Of a stretch of DNA of 64,000 nucleotides, positions 41,711 through 50,336 are shown piece by piece. The notes under the pieces are model-generated. The model saw only the letters and a list, made by a program, of their open reading frames with translations. It made no database searches and had not been told where the DNA came from. The DNA is taken from assembly GCA_036745415.1 (NCBI GenBank), contig DAIOGF010000002.1:62001-126000 (forward strand). Direction: 5' to 3'. Source of the stretch: CAILQE01 sp036745415. GTDB taxonomy: Bacteria; Patescibacteriota; Saccharimonadia; Saccharimonadales; UBA4665. The translations under genes and the position numbers were made by a program. Position 1 is the first letter of the stretch. Each line of letters starts with the position of its first letter.

Positions 41711-41714
41711 AAAA

Positions 41715-42155
41715 ATGCTTGAGGGTAAACTAGAGCAGGATCTAAAAACTGCTATGTTAGCACGCGACTCCGAAACTACCGAAGTTTTAAGAGGCCTGAA
41801 ATCTGCAATTCTTTACTATAAAGTTGCAAACATGAAAAGAGATGAGGTTCTAAGCGATGCAGAAGTTATAAATATCTTTGCAAAAGAGTCAAAGAAGAGG
41901 CAGGAAAGTGCCGAACTTTACAAACAGGGAAATGACCAATCTAGAGCCGATAAAGAACTCAGTGAAAAGAATATAATAGATCAGTACCTTCCAAAAAAGA
42001 TGAGTATTGAAGAGCTTGAATCTTTAATTGATCAATTAGTTAAGGATAATCCAGAAGCTAATATGGGTCAGTTGATTTCTATGGCAAGAGAGAAGACACA
42101 AGGTTCCGCGGAAGGCGGAGATATTGCCAGAATAGTAAAGGAAAAACTAGTTTAG
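41715..42155 (+). CDS. GatB/YqeY domain protein
   Basis: The 146-residue protein is the stand-alone YqeY family: helical domain then a tail domain (LPKKMSIEELESLIDQLVK, then MGQLISMAREK). It resembles the C-terminal tRNA-binding part of the GatB subunit. The family is often linked to rpsU. Role unclear, perhaps tRNA recognition. Its stop overlaps the next start (TAGTG), so it is coupled to adk. Confidence 0.88.
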   Translation: MLEGKLEQDLKTAMLARDSETTEVLRGLKSAILYYKVANMKRDEVLSDAEVINIFAKESKKRQESAELYKQGNDQSRADKELSEKNIIDQYLPKKMSIEELESLIDQLVKDNPEANMGQLISMAREKTQGSAEGGDIARIVKEKLV

Positions 42156-42688
42156 TGATAATAATAATAGGGGTTAATGGAGCGGGTAAGAGTATGCAGG
42201 GTCAATTGCTGGCAAAAGACCTTAATTGTGATTGGATATCTACTGGTGAATTATTCAGAAACGCATCAAAAGATTCCAAAGATGATAGATTGCTTAGTGG
42301 GGCTTTAATTTCAGATGATGAAACCATAGAGATAGTAGAAAACAGAATCAAAAATTATTCTAAAGATGCTGAATTTATTCTAGATGGATTTCCAAGAACT
42401 CTAGATCAGGCCAAATGGCTTGTTTCAGAGGTTAAAGAAGGAAGATATAAACTTACCTTAATTATAAATCTTGAAGCATCTCTTGAAGTGGTTAAGGAAA
42501 GATTATTAAAACGTGGACGTGAAGATGACACCGAGTCTGTTATAGCTAGAAGATTTGATGAGTTCGAAAAGAAAACTAAGCCTCTAATCGATCTTTACCA
42601 CAAAGACAAACTCCCATTAGTAGATATAAATGCAGATGGTACGCCTGAAGCAATTCATAAAGAAATTTTAAAAAACCTGGAGCAATAA
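42155..42688 (+). CDS. adk: Adenylate kinase
   Basis: Adk converts 2 ADP to ATP and AMP. P-loop GVNGAGKS opens the protein, followed by the AMP-binding DGFPRT and RGREDD segments. At 177 residues it is a short form without the zinc LID domain of the long type. The GTG start overlaps the YqeY stop. map begins on the next base, so the unit rpsU-yqeY-adk-map is tightly packed. Confidence 0.93.
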   Translation: MIIIIGVNGAGKSMQGQLLAKDLNCDWISTGELFRNASKDSKDDRLLSGALISDDETIEIVENRIKNYSKDAEFILDGFPRTLDQAKWLVSEVKEGRYKLTLIINLEASLEVVKERLLKRGREDDTESVIARRFDEFEKKTKPLIDLYHKDKLPLVDINADGTPEAIHKEILKNLEQ

Positions 42689-43441
42689 ATGTTCACTAAA
42701 GCCAAGACACAACAAGAGATTGAACTCATGCGTCAATCTGGAAAGATTCTTTCTAGTGTCCTAAATCTAATCGAAAAAGAAATTAAGCCAGGAATGAGCA
42801 CCAAAGATTTAAGCAATATTGCGGCTAAAGAGCTAGAAAGATTAGGTGGTCAGCCAACTTTCTTGGGTTACCAAGGTTTTCCTGACGTACTTTGTGTGTC
42901 AATAAACGACGAGGTAGTTCATGGAATTCCTAGCGAGAAAAGAATCATACAAGATGGTGATCTTGTAGGTCTGGATTTTGGAGTTACATACCAGGGAATG
43001 ATTACAGATAGTGCAAGAACCGTAATAGTTGGAAAAGCTAAGCAAAGACAGCACGTCTTATTAGTTGAGAGAACTAAAGAGTCTTTAATGGCAGGAATAA
43101 AGGCTGTGCACGATGGAATTAGAACTGGAGATATTGGAAGTGCGGTTGAAGGTGTTTTAGATAAATATAATTATGGAATAGTTAGAGATTTGGTAGGTCA
43201 TGGTGTGGGACACCAATTACATGAAGATCCAAATATTCCAAATTATGGAAGAAAAGGAACTGGTCCTTGGTTAAGTAAGGATATGACAATAGCCATAGAG
43301 CCTATGGTCACTCTAGGTGGAGATGATGTAGTAGTTGCTGATGATGGTTGGACTATACTCACAAAAGATGGCAGCTGGGCCGCACATTTCGAACATACTG
43401 TACTTATCACTAAAGACGGATACGAAATACTCACAAAATAG
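42689..43441 (+). CDS. map: Methionine aminopeptidase, type I
   Basis: Map removes the first methionine from new proteins. The 250-residue protein shows the five metal ligands of the pita-bread fold: DFGVTYQGMITDSART (two aspartates), GHGVGHQLHEDP (histidine), EPMVT (glutamate) and the last glutamate in AHFEHTVLIT. It complements def earlier in the window. Start ATG directly after adk. Confidence 0.96.
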   Translation: MFTKAKTQQEIELMRQSGKILSSVLNLIEKEIKPGMSTKDLSNIAAKELERLGGQPTFLGYQGFPDVLCVSINDEVVHGIPSEKRIIQDGDLVGLDFGVTYQGMITDSARTVIVGKAKQRQHVLLVERTKESLMAGIKAVHDGIRTGDIGSAVEGVLDKYNYGIVRDLVGHGVGHQLHEDPNIPNYGRKGTGPWLSKDMTIAIEPMVTLGGDDVVVADDGWTILTKDGSWAAHFEHTVLITKDGYEILTK

Positions 43442-43452
43442 CATAGTTTATC

Positions 43453-43482
43453 TTGATTATAGATAAGCTAAAGCGCTATACT
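43453..43482 (+). promoter_or_regulatory. Promoter of ftsA (leaderless)
   Basis: TTGATT (43453-43458), 18-base spacer, TATACT (43477-43482), with the ATG nine bases further on. Confidence 0.65.
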
Positions 43483-43491
43483 ACTACGTAT

Positions 43492-44712
43492 ATGAAACCA
43501 CAACACTTTGTTGGAATTGATATCGGAACATCAGAAGTTCGTTGCGTAGTAGGTATGCACGACCCTAAGAATGGACAACCATCTGTTATAGGTCACGGTA
43601 GTTCTAAAAATCATGGAATGCGCAGAGGAATGGTTGTTCACGTTGAGGAAGTTGCTGATGCAATTGCCAAGGCAGTTACTGAAGCTGAGAGAAGAGCAGG
43701 AGTTCCAATTAGATACGCAACAATTAACGTTAATGGATCTCATGTTAGTGGAATTGATTCTCAAGGAGTCATAGCTATTAGTGCGACCAATAGAGAGATT
43801 ACTGCTGAAGATAGAATGAGAGTAGACGATGCAGCAACAATTGTTAATCTTCCACAAAATAGAGAAATTGTTCAGTTTTTTGCTAAGTCTTATAGTCTTG
43901 ACGGCCAAAAGAACATAAAAGATCCAGTAGGTATGCACGGTGTTAGGTTAGAAGTAGAGGCCCATATAGTAACGGCACTTACTCCAAATATGAAAAGCTT
44001 AGATATGGCTGTAGATAAAGCTGAAATACAAATAACGCATCACTCGGTGTCTTCGTTAGCTTCAGCAGAATCCGTAATGTCTAGGCAGCAAAAAGAATCA
44101 GGTACATTATTACTAGATATTGGAGCGGGAACAACTAATTTAATTGTTTTCGAGGATGGTGACGTTCATCATGTTTCTGTAATACCAATAGGTGGTCAGC
44201 ATATCACTAATGATTTAGCTATTGGGCTTAAAACAGATTTAGATGTTGCGGAGGAAGTAAAACTTAAATATGGAACTTTAAGAGATACGAACAAGTCTGC
44301 ATCCAGAATTATAAAGTCAGAAAAGACTAATGAAACATTCATATCTGACGATATTAGAATGATTATAGAGGCCAGAATCGAAGAGCTATTTGAGATGGTA
44401 GAAAAAGAACTACATAGAATTAAAAGAGCAAGAAAATTACCAGGAGGAGTAGTCTTAACAGGTGGAAGTGCAAAACTACCTGGAATTGTTGATTACGCTA
44501 AAGAAAAGCTTCAATTATCTGCTAGAGTAGGCAAGATTCATTCTATCGGTGGATTAGTGGATACGATAGAGGATCCAGCATACGCTACTGTTGTAGGTTT
44601 AATGGTATTAGACATGTTAATGCTTCCAGCTTTACCTCAGAATAACTCTAGCTATGGAGTGGATGGCGCTAAGAATCTATTTAAGTCTGTTTTCGGTAGA
44701 ATTAAGAATTAA
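43492..44712 (+). CDS. ftsA: Cell division protein FtsA
   Basis: FtsA anchors FtsZ to the membrane and is an actin-like ATPase. The 406-residue protein starts at ATG 43492 (a TTG at 43453 lies in the promoter and is unlikely). The phosphate loops GIDIGTSEVR and LLLDIGAGTTN, plus VVLTGGSAKLPG and the SHS2 insert, are visible. The C-terminal amphipathic helix (NLFKSVFGRIKN) is present. There is only a short gap to ftsZ, which has its own promoter. Confidence 0.95.
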   Translation: MKPQHFVGIDIGTSEVRCVVGMHDPKNGQPSVIGHGSSKNHGMRRGMVVHVEEVADAIAKAVTEAERRAGVPIRYATINVNGSHVSGIDSQGVIAISATNREITAEDRMRVDDAATIVNLPQNREIVQFFAKSYSLDGQKNIKDPVGMHGVRLEVEAHIVTALTPNMKSLDMAVDKAEIQITHHSVSSLASAESVMSRQQKESGTLLLDIGAGTTNLIVFEDGDVHHVSVIPIGGQHITNDLAIGLKTDLDVAEEVKLKYGTLRDTNKSASRIIKSEKTNETFISDDIRMIIEARIEELFEMVEKELHRIKRARKLPGGVVLTGGSAKLPGIVDYAKEKLQLSARVGKIHSIGGLVDTIEDPAYATVVGLMVLDMLMLPALPQNNSSYGVDGAKNLFKSVFGRIKN

Positions 44713-44798
44713 TTTACTCAGTCAAAAAACACTATTTTATAAAAAAAGAAATAATTTATTCTGAAAAATAATTAATGTTTTCAGGCAATTCAATAATT

Positions 44799-44826
44799 TT
44801 GACTTGAGTAAATATTACGGTATACT
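44799..44826 (+). promoter_or_regulatory. Promoter of ftsZ
   Basis: TTGACT (44799-44804), 16-base spacer, TATACT (44821-44826), 34 bases before the ATG. Confidence 0.65.
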
Positions 44827-44860
44827 AACAGTATTAAATAGACTTATAAGAAGGGGTTTT

Positions 44861-46147
44861 ATGTCTCAAGTTGTTGAACCATCAATCGAAACATTCGCAC
44901 AAATTAAAGTAGTTGGAGTTGGTGGTGCTGGTGGTGCGGCTGTAAATAGAATGGTTGAAGCTGGAATTGAAGGCGTTGAATTTATTGCCGTAAATACTGA
45001 TGCTCAAGCTCTTCATCACTCAAAAGCCTCTAAGAAAATTCATATTGGAAAAGAAACTACTCGAGGGTTAGGTGCTGGTGCAGATCCTGGAGTAGGTCAA
45101 AAAGCTGCAGAAGAGTCTGGAGAAGAAATCCGTAAGGCACTTGATGGTGCGGATATGGTCTTCGTTACTATTGGTGCTGGTGGTGGTACTGGAAGCGGTG
45201 CGGGCCATGTTGTAGCTAAAATAGCCAAGGATTTGAACATACTCGTAGTAGGTTTTGCAACAAAACCTTTTGCATTTGAAGGTGAAAGACGAAGAAAGAA
45301 TGCTGAAGTTGCTATAGAGAAATTAAGAAAGACTGTCGATACGCTTATTATTATTCCTAACGACAGATTATTACAAACAATTGATCGACAAACTCCTTTG
45401 ATGGAAGCATTTAAAGTAGCTGATGACGTATTAAGACAAGGAGTTCAGGGAATTTCCGATCTTATTACTGTAAATGGTCTTATAAACCTAGACTTTGCTG
45501 ACGTTAAGGCTGTTATGAGTAATGCCGGAACTGCATTAATGGGAATTGGGCGAGCTAGCGGTGAAGACCGAGCGGTATTGGCAGCACAGCAAGCTATAGA
45601 CTCACCATTACTAGAAGTTTCAATTGATGGAGCAAGAGGTGTTCTATTCAACATTATTGGTGGAGGCGACCTAACAATGCATGAAATTAATTCAGCTGCT
45701 GAAACAATTACTGCAGCTGCAGATCCTGAAGCTAATATTATATTTGGTGCATCAATCGACGATAAGATTGAGGGCGAAATGATAATTACAGTAGTTGCTA
45801 CTGGATTCGATGCTTCTTATTTTGCTAAAGGTGGAAAATCTAGCTCTACATTTGATGATGAAGATTTCAAGAGCATCGATCGAACAGTTAAGAAGTCAGA
45901 TATATCCGAAATAGATATGGATCTTGATAAAGAAGAAACTCACGACTTCGATAAAGAAGAAGAAAACATGCCTAATATTTGGTCTATGGAAGAGGAAGCT
46001 CAAGAAAAAGAGGAACAAAACCCTTTATACCAACACGAAGACTCTCATGAGACTAGTTCAATGGAAGAAGATTTAGAAAAACCATCTTTTCTTAGAAGAC
46101 TTAGAAGAAAAAATGCAGACCGAAGAGATTCTGAAGACGATCTTTAA
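44861..46147 (+). CDS. ftsZ: Cell division protein FtsZ
   Basis: FtsZ polymerises with GTP to form the division ring. The 428-residue protein starts at ATG 44861 (AGGGG just upstream; an upstream TTG at 44804 lies in the promoter). Signature GTP loop [12 protein letters not shown] and the T7 loop [12 protein letters not shown] are clear. The last 100 residues are a long acidic linker, followed by the conserved tail that binds FtsA ([10 protein letters not shown]). Length is typical. Confidence 0.97.
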   Translation: MSQVVEPSIETFAQIKVVGVGGAGGAAVNRMVEAGIEGVEFIAVNTDAQALHHSKASKKIHIGKETTRGLGAGADPGVGQKAAEESGEEIRKALDGADMVFVTIGAGGGTGSGAGHVVAKIAKDLNILVVGFATKPFAFEGERRRKNAEVAIEKLRKTVDTLIIIPNDRLLQTIDRQTPLMEAFKVADDVLRQGVQGISDLITVNGLINLDFADVKAVMSNAGTALMGIGRASGEDRAVLAAQQAIDSPLLEVSIDGARGVLFNIIGGGDLTMHEINSAAETITAAADPEANIIFGASIDDKIEGEMIITVVATGFDASYFAKGGKSSSTFDDEDFKSIDRTVKKSDISEIDMDLDKEETHDFDKEEENMPNIWSMEEEAQEKEEQNPLYQHEDSHETSSMEEDLEKPSFLRRLRRKNADRRDSEDDL

Positions 46148-46234
46148 TAAAAAAACAAACAAAAAGCATATTTAACAGATAAGAAAAATTAAGTATATCT
46201 AATATTTCGTATTAAATAATACACCAAAATTGTA

Positions 46235-46290
46235 TTGATAAACGCTATGGATGGGGTTATATTATTTATGTTAGGCGCTATATATGGGAA
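46235..46290 (+). promoter_or_regulatory. nrdR promoter with two NrdR-box-like sites
   Basis: TTGATA (46235-46240), 17-base spacer, TATATT (46258-46263). CGCTATGGATGGG (from 46243) lies between -35 and -10, and CGCTATATATGGG (from 46276) lies 33 bases further on, just after the start. The second holds the core CTATATAT. Tandem NrdR boxes are usually about 31-32 bases apart, so the layout fits auto-repression. Confidence 0.55.
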
Positions 46291-46353
46291 ATAAGCGTGT
46301 AAATGTACTTTTAACAAATAACAAAAAAGGTTTTGGCAGATAGGAGGTATTTA

Positions 46354-46821
46354 ATGAAATGCTCTCAATGTCATTCTACGGACATCAAAGTAATTGAGTC
46401 TAGAGATGTGGCAGATGATCAAGCGATTCGTAGACGCCGAATGTGTGTTAATTGCGGATATAGATTCACTACTTATGAAAGAATTGAGCGGCCTCAGCTA
46501 ATCATCGTTAAAAAAGATGGTAGTAGAGAACTGTTCAATAGGAATAAAATTCTTGGCGGTCTTTATAGGGCATGCGAGAAGACAACGGTTACCGGAGTGC
46601 AAATTGAAAAAATGGTAAACGAAATAGAGCAGGAGCTATATGCGCTAGATGAGCAAGAAGTTAAGTCCACCAAAGTTGGAGAGCTAATTATGAATAAGCT
46701 TTCAGACATTAACGAAGTTGCTTACGTAAGATTTGCTAGTGTATATAGAAGATTTAAAGATATTGCTAGTTTCGAAAAAGAACTAACGCATATGCGTCAA
46801 AAAAATGAAGTCAAAAACTAA
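46354..46821 (+). CDS. nrdR: Transcriptional repressor NrdR
   Basis: NrdR is a zinc-ribbon plus ATP-cone repressor of ribonucleotide reductase. Its start at ATG 46354 (AGGAGG upstream) gives MKCSQCHSTD, the family N-terminus; a TTG 21 bases upstream is unlikely. Cysteines at 3, 6, 31 and 34, the RRRMCVNCGYRFTTYE segment and the ATP-cone follow. It is 155 residues long and lies 183 bases upstream of nrdJ, its expected target. A second, diverged copy is at 6519. Confidence 0.94.
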   Translation: MKCSQCHSTDIKVIESRDVADDQAIRRRRMCVNCGYRFTTYERIERPQLIIVKKDGSRELFNRNKILGGLYRACEKTTVTGVQIEKMVNEIEQELYALDEQEVKSTKVGELIMNKLSDINEVAYVRFASVYRRFKDIASFEKELTHMRQKNEVKN

Positions 46822-46950
46822 AAAGAAAAATCTTTTTAAAAATAGAGTGATTTTGACAGTTTTCTAAGTTACCTTAATTTTTTAGGATAACCTAGAGAGC
46901 TCAATAGGTCGAGTCAATCGATCGGAACTCTAACAAACAACAAAATAAAA

Positions 46951-46974
46951 TTTCAAATCTTGGGAGGTTTGAAA
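46951..46974 (+). repeat. Inverted repeat in the nrdJ leader
   Basis: TTTCAAA (46951-46957) and TTTGAAA (46968-46974) flank TCTTGGGAGG. The nrdJ start has its own GAGGG site about 30 bases later, so the repeat may be a regulatory hairpin. Confidence 0.45.
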
Positions 46975-47004
46975 AATAAATATTAAATAAACGAGGGTAC
47001 TATT

Positions 47005-49746
47005 ATGGGACAAACTACTATTGGAGTGGGTAGGCTTTTTACCCCTAAAAAAAGCAAAGCTTATGACCAAATTAAATGGGTTAAGCAAGATTCATTAATA
47101 AATAATCCGATGACTAATAAGCCAGTCTTCGAGCAAAGGGATGTTGAATTTCCTGAAGGTTGGTCGCTAAATGCGGTCAACATAGTCGCACAGAAATATT
47201 TTAGCGGAACACCAGGAACTAGCGATCGTGAGTCTTCGCTAAAGCACCTAATCGATCGAGTTGTAGACACTATAACTAGACAAGGCTTACAAGAAGGCTA
47301 TTTTGATTCAACTTCTGAAGCTGAAGACTTTAGAGAGGAATTGAAGTATGTATTAGCAACACAAAGAGCAGCATTCAATTCACCTGTATGGTTTAATATT
47401 GGTGCTAAAGAGCGCGCTCAACAAGCTAGTGCATGTTTTATTTTATCCGTAGAAGATACTATGCCAGCTATTCTAAACTGGTACGTTGAAGAAGGTATGA
47501 TTTTTAAGGGTGGAAGTGGATCCGGTGTAAATGTAAGCACTATTAGATCTTCCATGGAAACTCTAGGAAAAAGTGCTGGCACTGCCAGTGGTCCATTAAG
47601 CTTTATGCGTGGAGCAGATGCTTCAGCAGGAGCTATTAAGAGTGGTGGAAAAACAAGAAGAGCTGCAAAGATGGTTATCTTGAATGCAGACCACCCAGAT
47701 GTAGAGCAATTTATTTGGAGTAAGGCTATTGAAGAGCGAAAAGCTAGGGATCTTCAATCTCTTGGATGGGATATGTCACTAGATGGTAAAGATTCTTTCT
47801 CGGTTCAATACCAAAATGCAAACATTTCAGTACGTGTTACTGATGAGTTCATGCAAGCAGTTGTTGATAATAAAGATTGGCATCTTAAAGCTGTAACTAC
47901 TGGTGAAACTGTTAAAACAGTCCGAGCCAGAGACATTTACAGACAATTTGCTGAAGCAACTTGGGAATGTGCTGATCCAGGAATGCAATTTGATACTACT
48001 ATAAACAAATGGCACACAACTCCTAATGCAGGAAGAATTAATGGAAGTAATCCATGTAGTGAATATATGCACTTAGACAATTCTGCTTGTAACTTAGCAT
48101 CTATAAATCTTCTTAAGTACATGAATGATGATTTTAGTTTTGCTATTGATGAATTCAAGCACACAGTAGATTTAATCTTTACCGCACAAGAAATTTTAGT
48201 AGGATACAGTTCATATCCAACTAAGAGAATCACAGCTAATGCAAAAGCTTACCGAGAACTTGGAATAGGTTATGCAAACCTAGGAGCATTATTAATGGCT
48301 CAAGGTTTACCTTACGATAGCGATGAAGGTAGAGCACAGGCAGCTGTAATTACTGCTTTAATGACAGGTCACTCTTACGCTGTAAGTGCTAAATTAGCTA
48401 AAAAGGTTGGACCTTTCGCGGGTTACGCAAAAGACAAAGATAATGTACTAAGCGTTCTTAGAATGCATAGAGATGCAGTATCTGAAATAAATGCTTCTTT
48501 GGTAAGTGAAGATCTACTAAACGCAGCAGTTTCCGCATGGGATGATGCTGTGACTTTAGGTGAGCTATATGGAGTAAGAAATTCACAAGCTAGTTTACTT
48601 GCACCAACAGGAACAATTGGACTCATGATGGATTGTGATACTACTGGAATTGAGCCAGATCTAGGTCTCGTAAAGATCAAGAAGTTGGTTGGTGGCGGAA
48701 CAATGAGTATTGTAAACCAAACCGTACCAAGAGCATTAAGAGCGCTAGGATATAGCGAAAACCAAATCGATGCGATTATTGAATACATCGACACCGAGAA
48801 GACTATCTTAGGTGCCCCAGAATTTAAGAAAGAGCACGAACCAGTATTCGCTTGTTCCATGGGAGATAATCCAATTAGTTACTTAGGTCACGTTAAGATG
48901 ATGGCAGCAGTTCAGCCATTCTTATCTGGTGCAATCAGTAAAACTGTAAATATGCCAGAAACTGTAACGGTTGAAGATATTGAACAGCTACATATTGAGG
49001 CATGGAAGATGGGTCTTAAAGCGGTAGCTATTTATAGAGATAACTGTAAAGTAGCTCAGCCACTCAGTATGGCTAAAAAAGAAGGCGCTAAAGAAGAAGT
49101 AAAAGAAGTTGCAGCACCAGTTGCCACCGTTTCTTTCAAAGAAAGAAAAGAACTACCTCGAACTAGAACCAGTCGAACATATAAGTTCCAGCTTTCTGAC
49201 TTAACCGGATACTTCACTGTAGGTGAATATGAAGATGGAACCCCCGGTGAATTGTTCATTAATGTGAGTAAGCAAGGATCAACTCTATCAGGACTTATGG
49301 ATTCATTGGCTATAAGTATCAGCAATGGTCTACAGTTCGGAGTGCCTCTAAAGAAGTATGTAAAAGCTTTAAGAGGAACAAGTTTTGCTCCAGCGGGAAT
49401 CACTGATGATCCAGAAATTAGAACAGCAAGTTCAATAACTGATTACATTCTAAGAAGACTAGCTAAAGATTATCTAACTTTTGATGATCAGCTAGAACTA
49501 GGAATAGTAACAATTGACGATCTTCCAGAAAATCAGCTCAGCTTAATTGATGAGCCAAAGATTGAGACAGAAGAAAGCAATGTTTCTGGAACTATTAGCG
49601 TCGATCTAAGCATGGCTAATTTAAGCTCAAGTCAGCCCAAGAAAGACGATAATGCTCCGCTTTGTTACAACTGTGGTAATCAGACTCAAAGAGCAGGTTC
49701 ATGCTACGTTTGTAGCTCATGTGGTTCGACTACAGGTTGCAGCTAG
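47005..49746 (+). CDS. nrdJ: Adenosylcobalamin-dependent ribonucleotide reductase, class II
   Basis: The 913-residue enzyme makes deoxyribonucleotides using adenosylcobalamin as the radical source. The active-site motif NPCSEYMHL and the cysteines in QASACFIL are visible, with the substrate-site GSGSGVNVS and the ribonucleotide-reductase core ALLMAQGLPYDSD. The C-terminal tail CYNCGNQTQRAGSCYVCSSCG carries the redox-active or zinc cysteine pairs. A class II enzyme needs external cobalamin but works with or without oxygen. It lies in an nrdR-nrdJ region, followed by a thioredoxin-fold gene. Confidence 0.96.
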   Translation: MGQTTIGVGRLFTPKKSKAYDQIKWVKQDSLINNPMTNKPVFEQRDVEFPEGWSLNAVNIVAQKYFSGTPGTSDRESSLKHLIDRVVDTITRQGLQEGYFDSTSEAEDFREELKYVLATQRAAFNSPVWFNIGAKERAQQASACFILSVEDTMPAILNWYVEEGMIFKGGSGSGVNVSTIRSSMETLGKSAGTASGPLSFMRGADASAGAIKSGGKTRRAAKMVILNADHPDVEQFIWSKAIEERKARDLQSLGWDMSLDGKDSFSVQYQNANISVRVTDEFMQAVVDNKDWHLKAVTTGETVKTVRARDIYRQFAEATWECADPGMQFDTTINKWHTTPNAGRINGSNPCSEYMHLDNSACNLASINLLKYMNDDFSFAIDEFKHTVDLIFTAQEILVGYSSYPTKRITANAKAYRELGIGYANLGALLMAQGLPYDSDEGRAQAAVITALMTGHSYAVSAKLAKKVGPFAGYAKDKDNVLSVLRMHRDAVSEINASLVSEDLLNAAVSAWDDAVTLGELYGVRNSQASLLAPTGTIGLMMDCDTTGIEPDLGLVKIKKLVGGGTMSIVNQTVPRALRALGYSENQIDAIIEYIDTEKTILGAPEFKKEHEPVFACSMGDNPISYLGHVKMMAAVQPFLSGAISKTVNMPETVTVEDIEQLHIEAWKMGLKAVAIYRDNCKVAQPLSMAKKEGAKEEVKEVAAPVATVSFKERKELPRTRTSRTYKFQLSDLTGYFTVGEYEDGTPGELFINVSKQGSTLSGLMDSLAISISNGLQFGVPLKKYVKALRGTSFAPAGITDDPEIRTASSITDYILRRLAKDYLTFDDQLELGIVTIDDLPENQLSLIDEPKIETEESNVSGTISVDLSMANLSSSQPKKDDNAPLCYNCGNQTQRAGSCYVCSSCGSTTGCS

Positions 49747-49761
49747 GATAAAAGATTTAGT

Positions 49762-49795
49762 TTGGATAGAGCTTGACCATTAAGGTTCTATCCAA
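49762..49795 (+). other. Hairpin after nrdJ
   Basis: TTGGATAGA (49762-49770) pairs with TCTATCCAA (49787-49795). No T-run follows, so it is probably not a terminator; it may stabilise the mRNA or form part of the next promoter. Confidence 0.45.
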
Positions 49796-49808
49796 GTAAT
49801 CTATAGTA

Positions 49809-50078
49809 ATGATACTTCTAGTGCTTTATAGGACAAAAACGGCCGGATTATCTCGGCTCGAAAGTTACATAGATAGACTTAAGAGGGAAATATATCAAAT
49901 TAACATTAAAGTTGTTGATGTAGATTCTGAAGAAGGAGTTAATTTAGCAAAGCTTTATGACATTATGTCTTATCCAGCCTTCATAATTAGAAGGGAAGAC
50001 GATGGGCAAGCTCAAAATGTATGGCAGGGTGAAAATTTTCCTTCAAAAGATGAGATAGTTTCTTACCTTATTTCATAA
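49809..50078 (+). CDS. Thioredoxin-fold protein without CxxC
   Basis: The 89-residue protein has the thioredoxin order: an early beta strand (MILLVLY), helices, and a cis-proline (SYPAF near residue 56). The redox CxxC is replaced by RTKTAG, so it cannot reduce disulfides in the usual way. It could be a binding or structural relative. TAATCT lies six bases before the ATG, so it is probably leaderless. Its place after nrdJ suggests a link with the reductase, but no activity can be inferred. Confidence 0.6.
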   Translation: MILLVLYRTKTAGLSRLESYIDRLKREIYQINIKVVDVDSEEGVNLAKLYDIMSYPAFIIRREDDGQAQNVWQGENFPSKDEIVSYLIS

Positions 50079-50093
50079 CATCGATAAATTTGT

Positions 50094-50325
50094 TATAATC
50101 TATGTTAGAAATCCGCCAATAGTAGCTATCAACTACAAATCTCTTTCTTTAAAAAAAGAGTGCGGAAGTAGGAAGAAAGATATATTTATCGAAGTAGAGC
50201 CTACCGTAAAGTCGCGAAAAGACATTTAATAAAGAGCTTTTTTAGGAAACACCCTAATTAAGAAGTTGGATGGTACCGTCCTCGCAAGAGGATTCCAACA
50301 CTTAATTAACTAGGGTGTTTTTTTA
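50094..50325 (+). promoter_or_regulatory. ileS T-box riboswitch leader with promoter
   Basis: TATAAT (50094-50099) with an extended TG starts the leader. Stem I is minimal: GTAG-CTATCAA-CTAC presents ATC, an isoleucine codon. The antiterminator helix is GTTGGA (50265-50270), bulge TGGTACC (50271-50277), GTCCTC (50278-50283), GAGGAT and TCCAAC (50288-50299). The TGGT bulge fits A73 of tRNA-Ile at 28358. A terminator stem ACACCCTAATTAAG/CTTAATTA..AGGGTGT surrounds it, followed by eight T. Uncharged tRNA-Ile should raise ileS expression. Confidence 0.82.
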
Positions 50326-50336
50326 AAGGAAAAAAT

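Noticed and set aside
46822..47004. Cobalamin riboswitch before nrdJ
   Set aside because: No GCCACTG-type B12 box or matching fold is visible in the leader.
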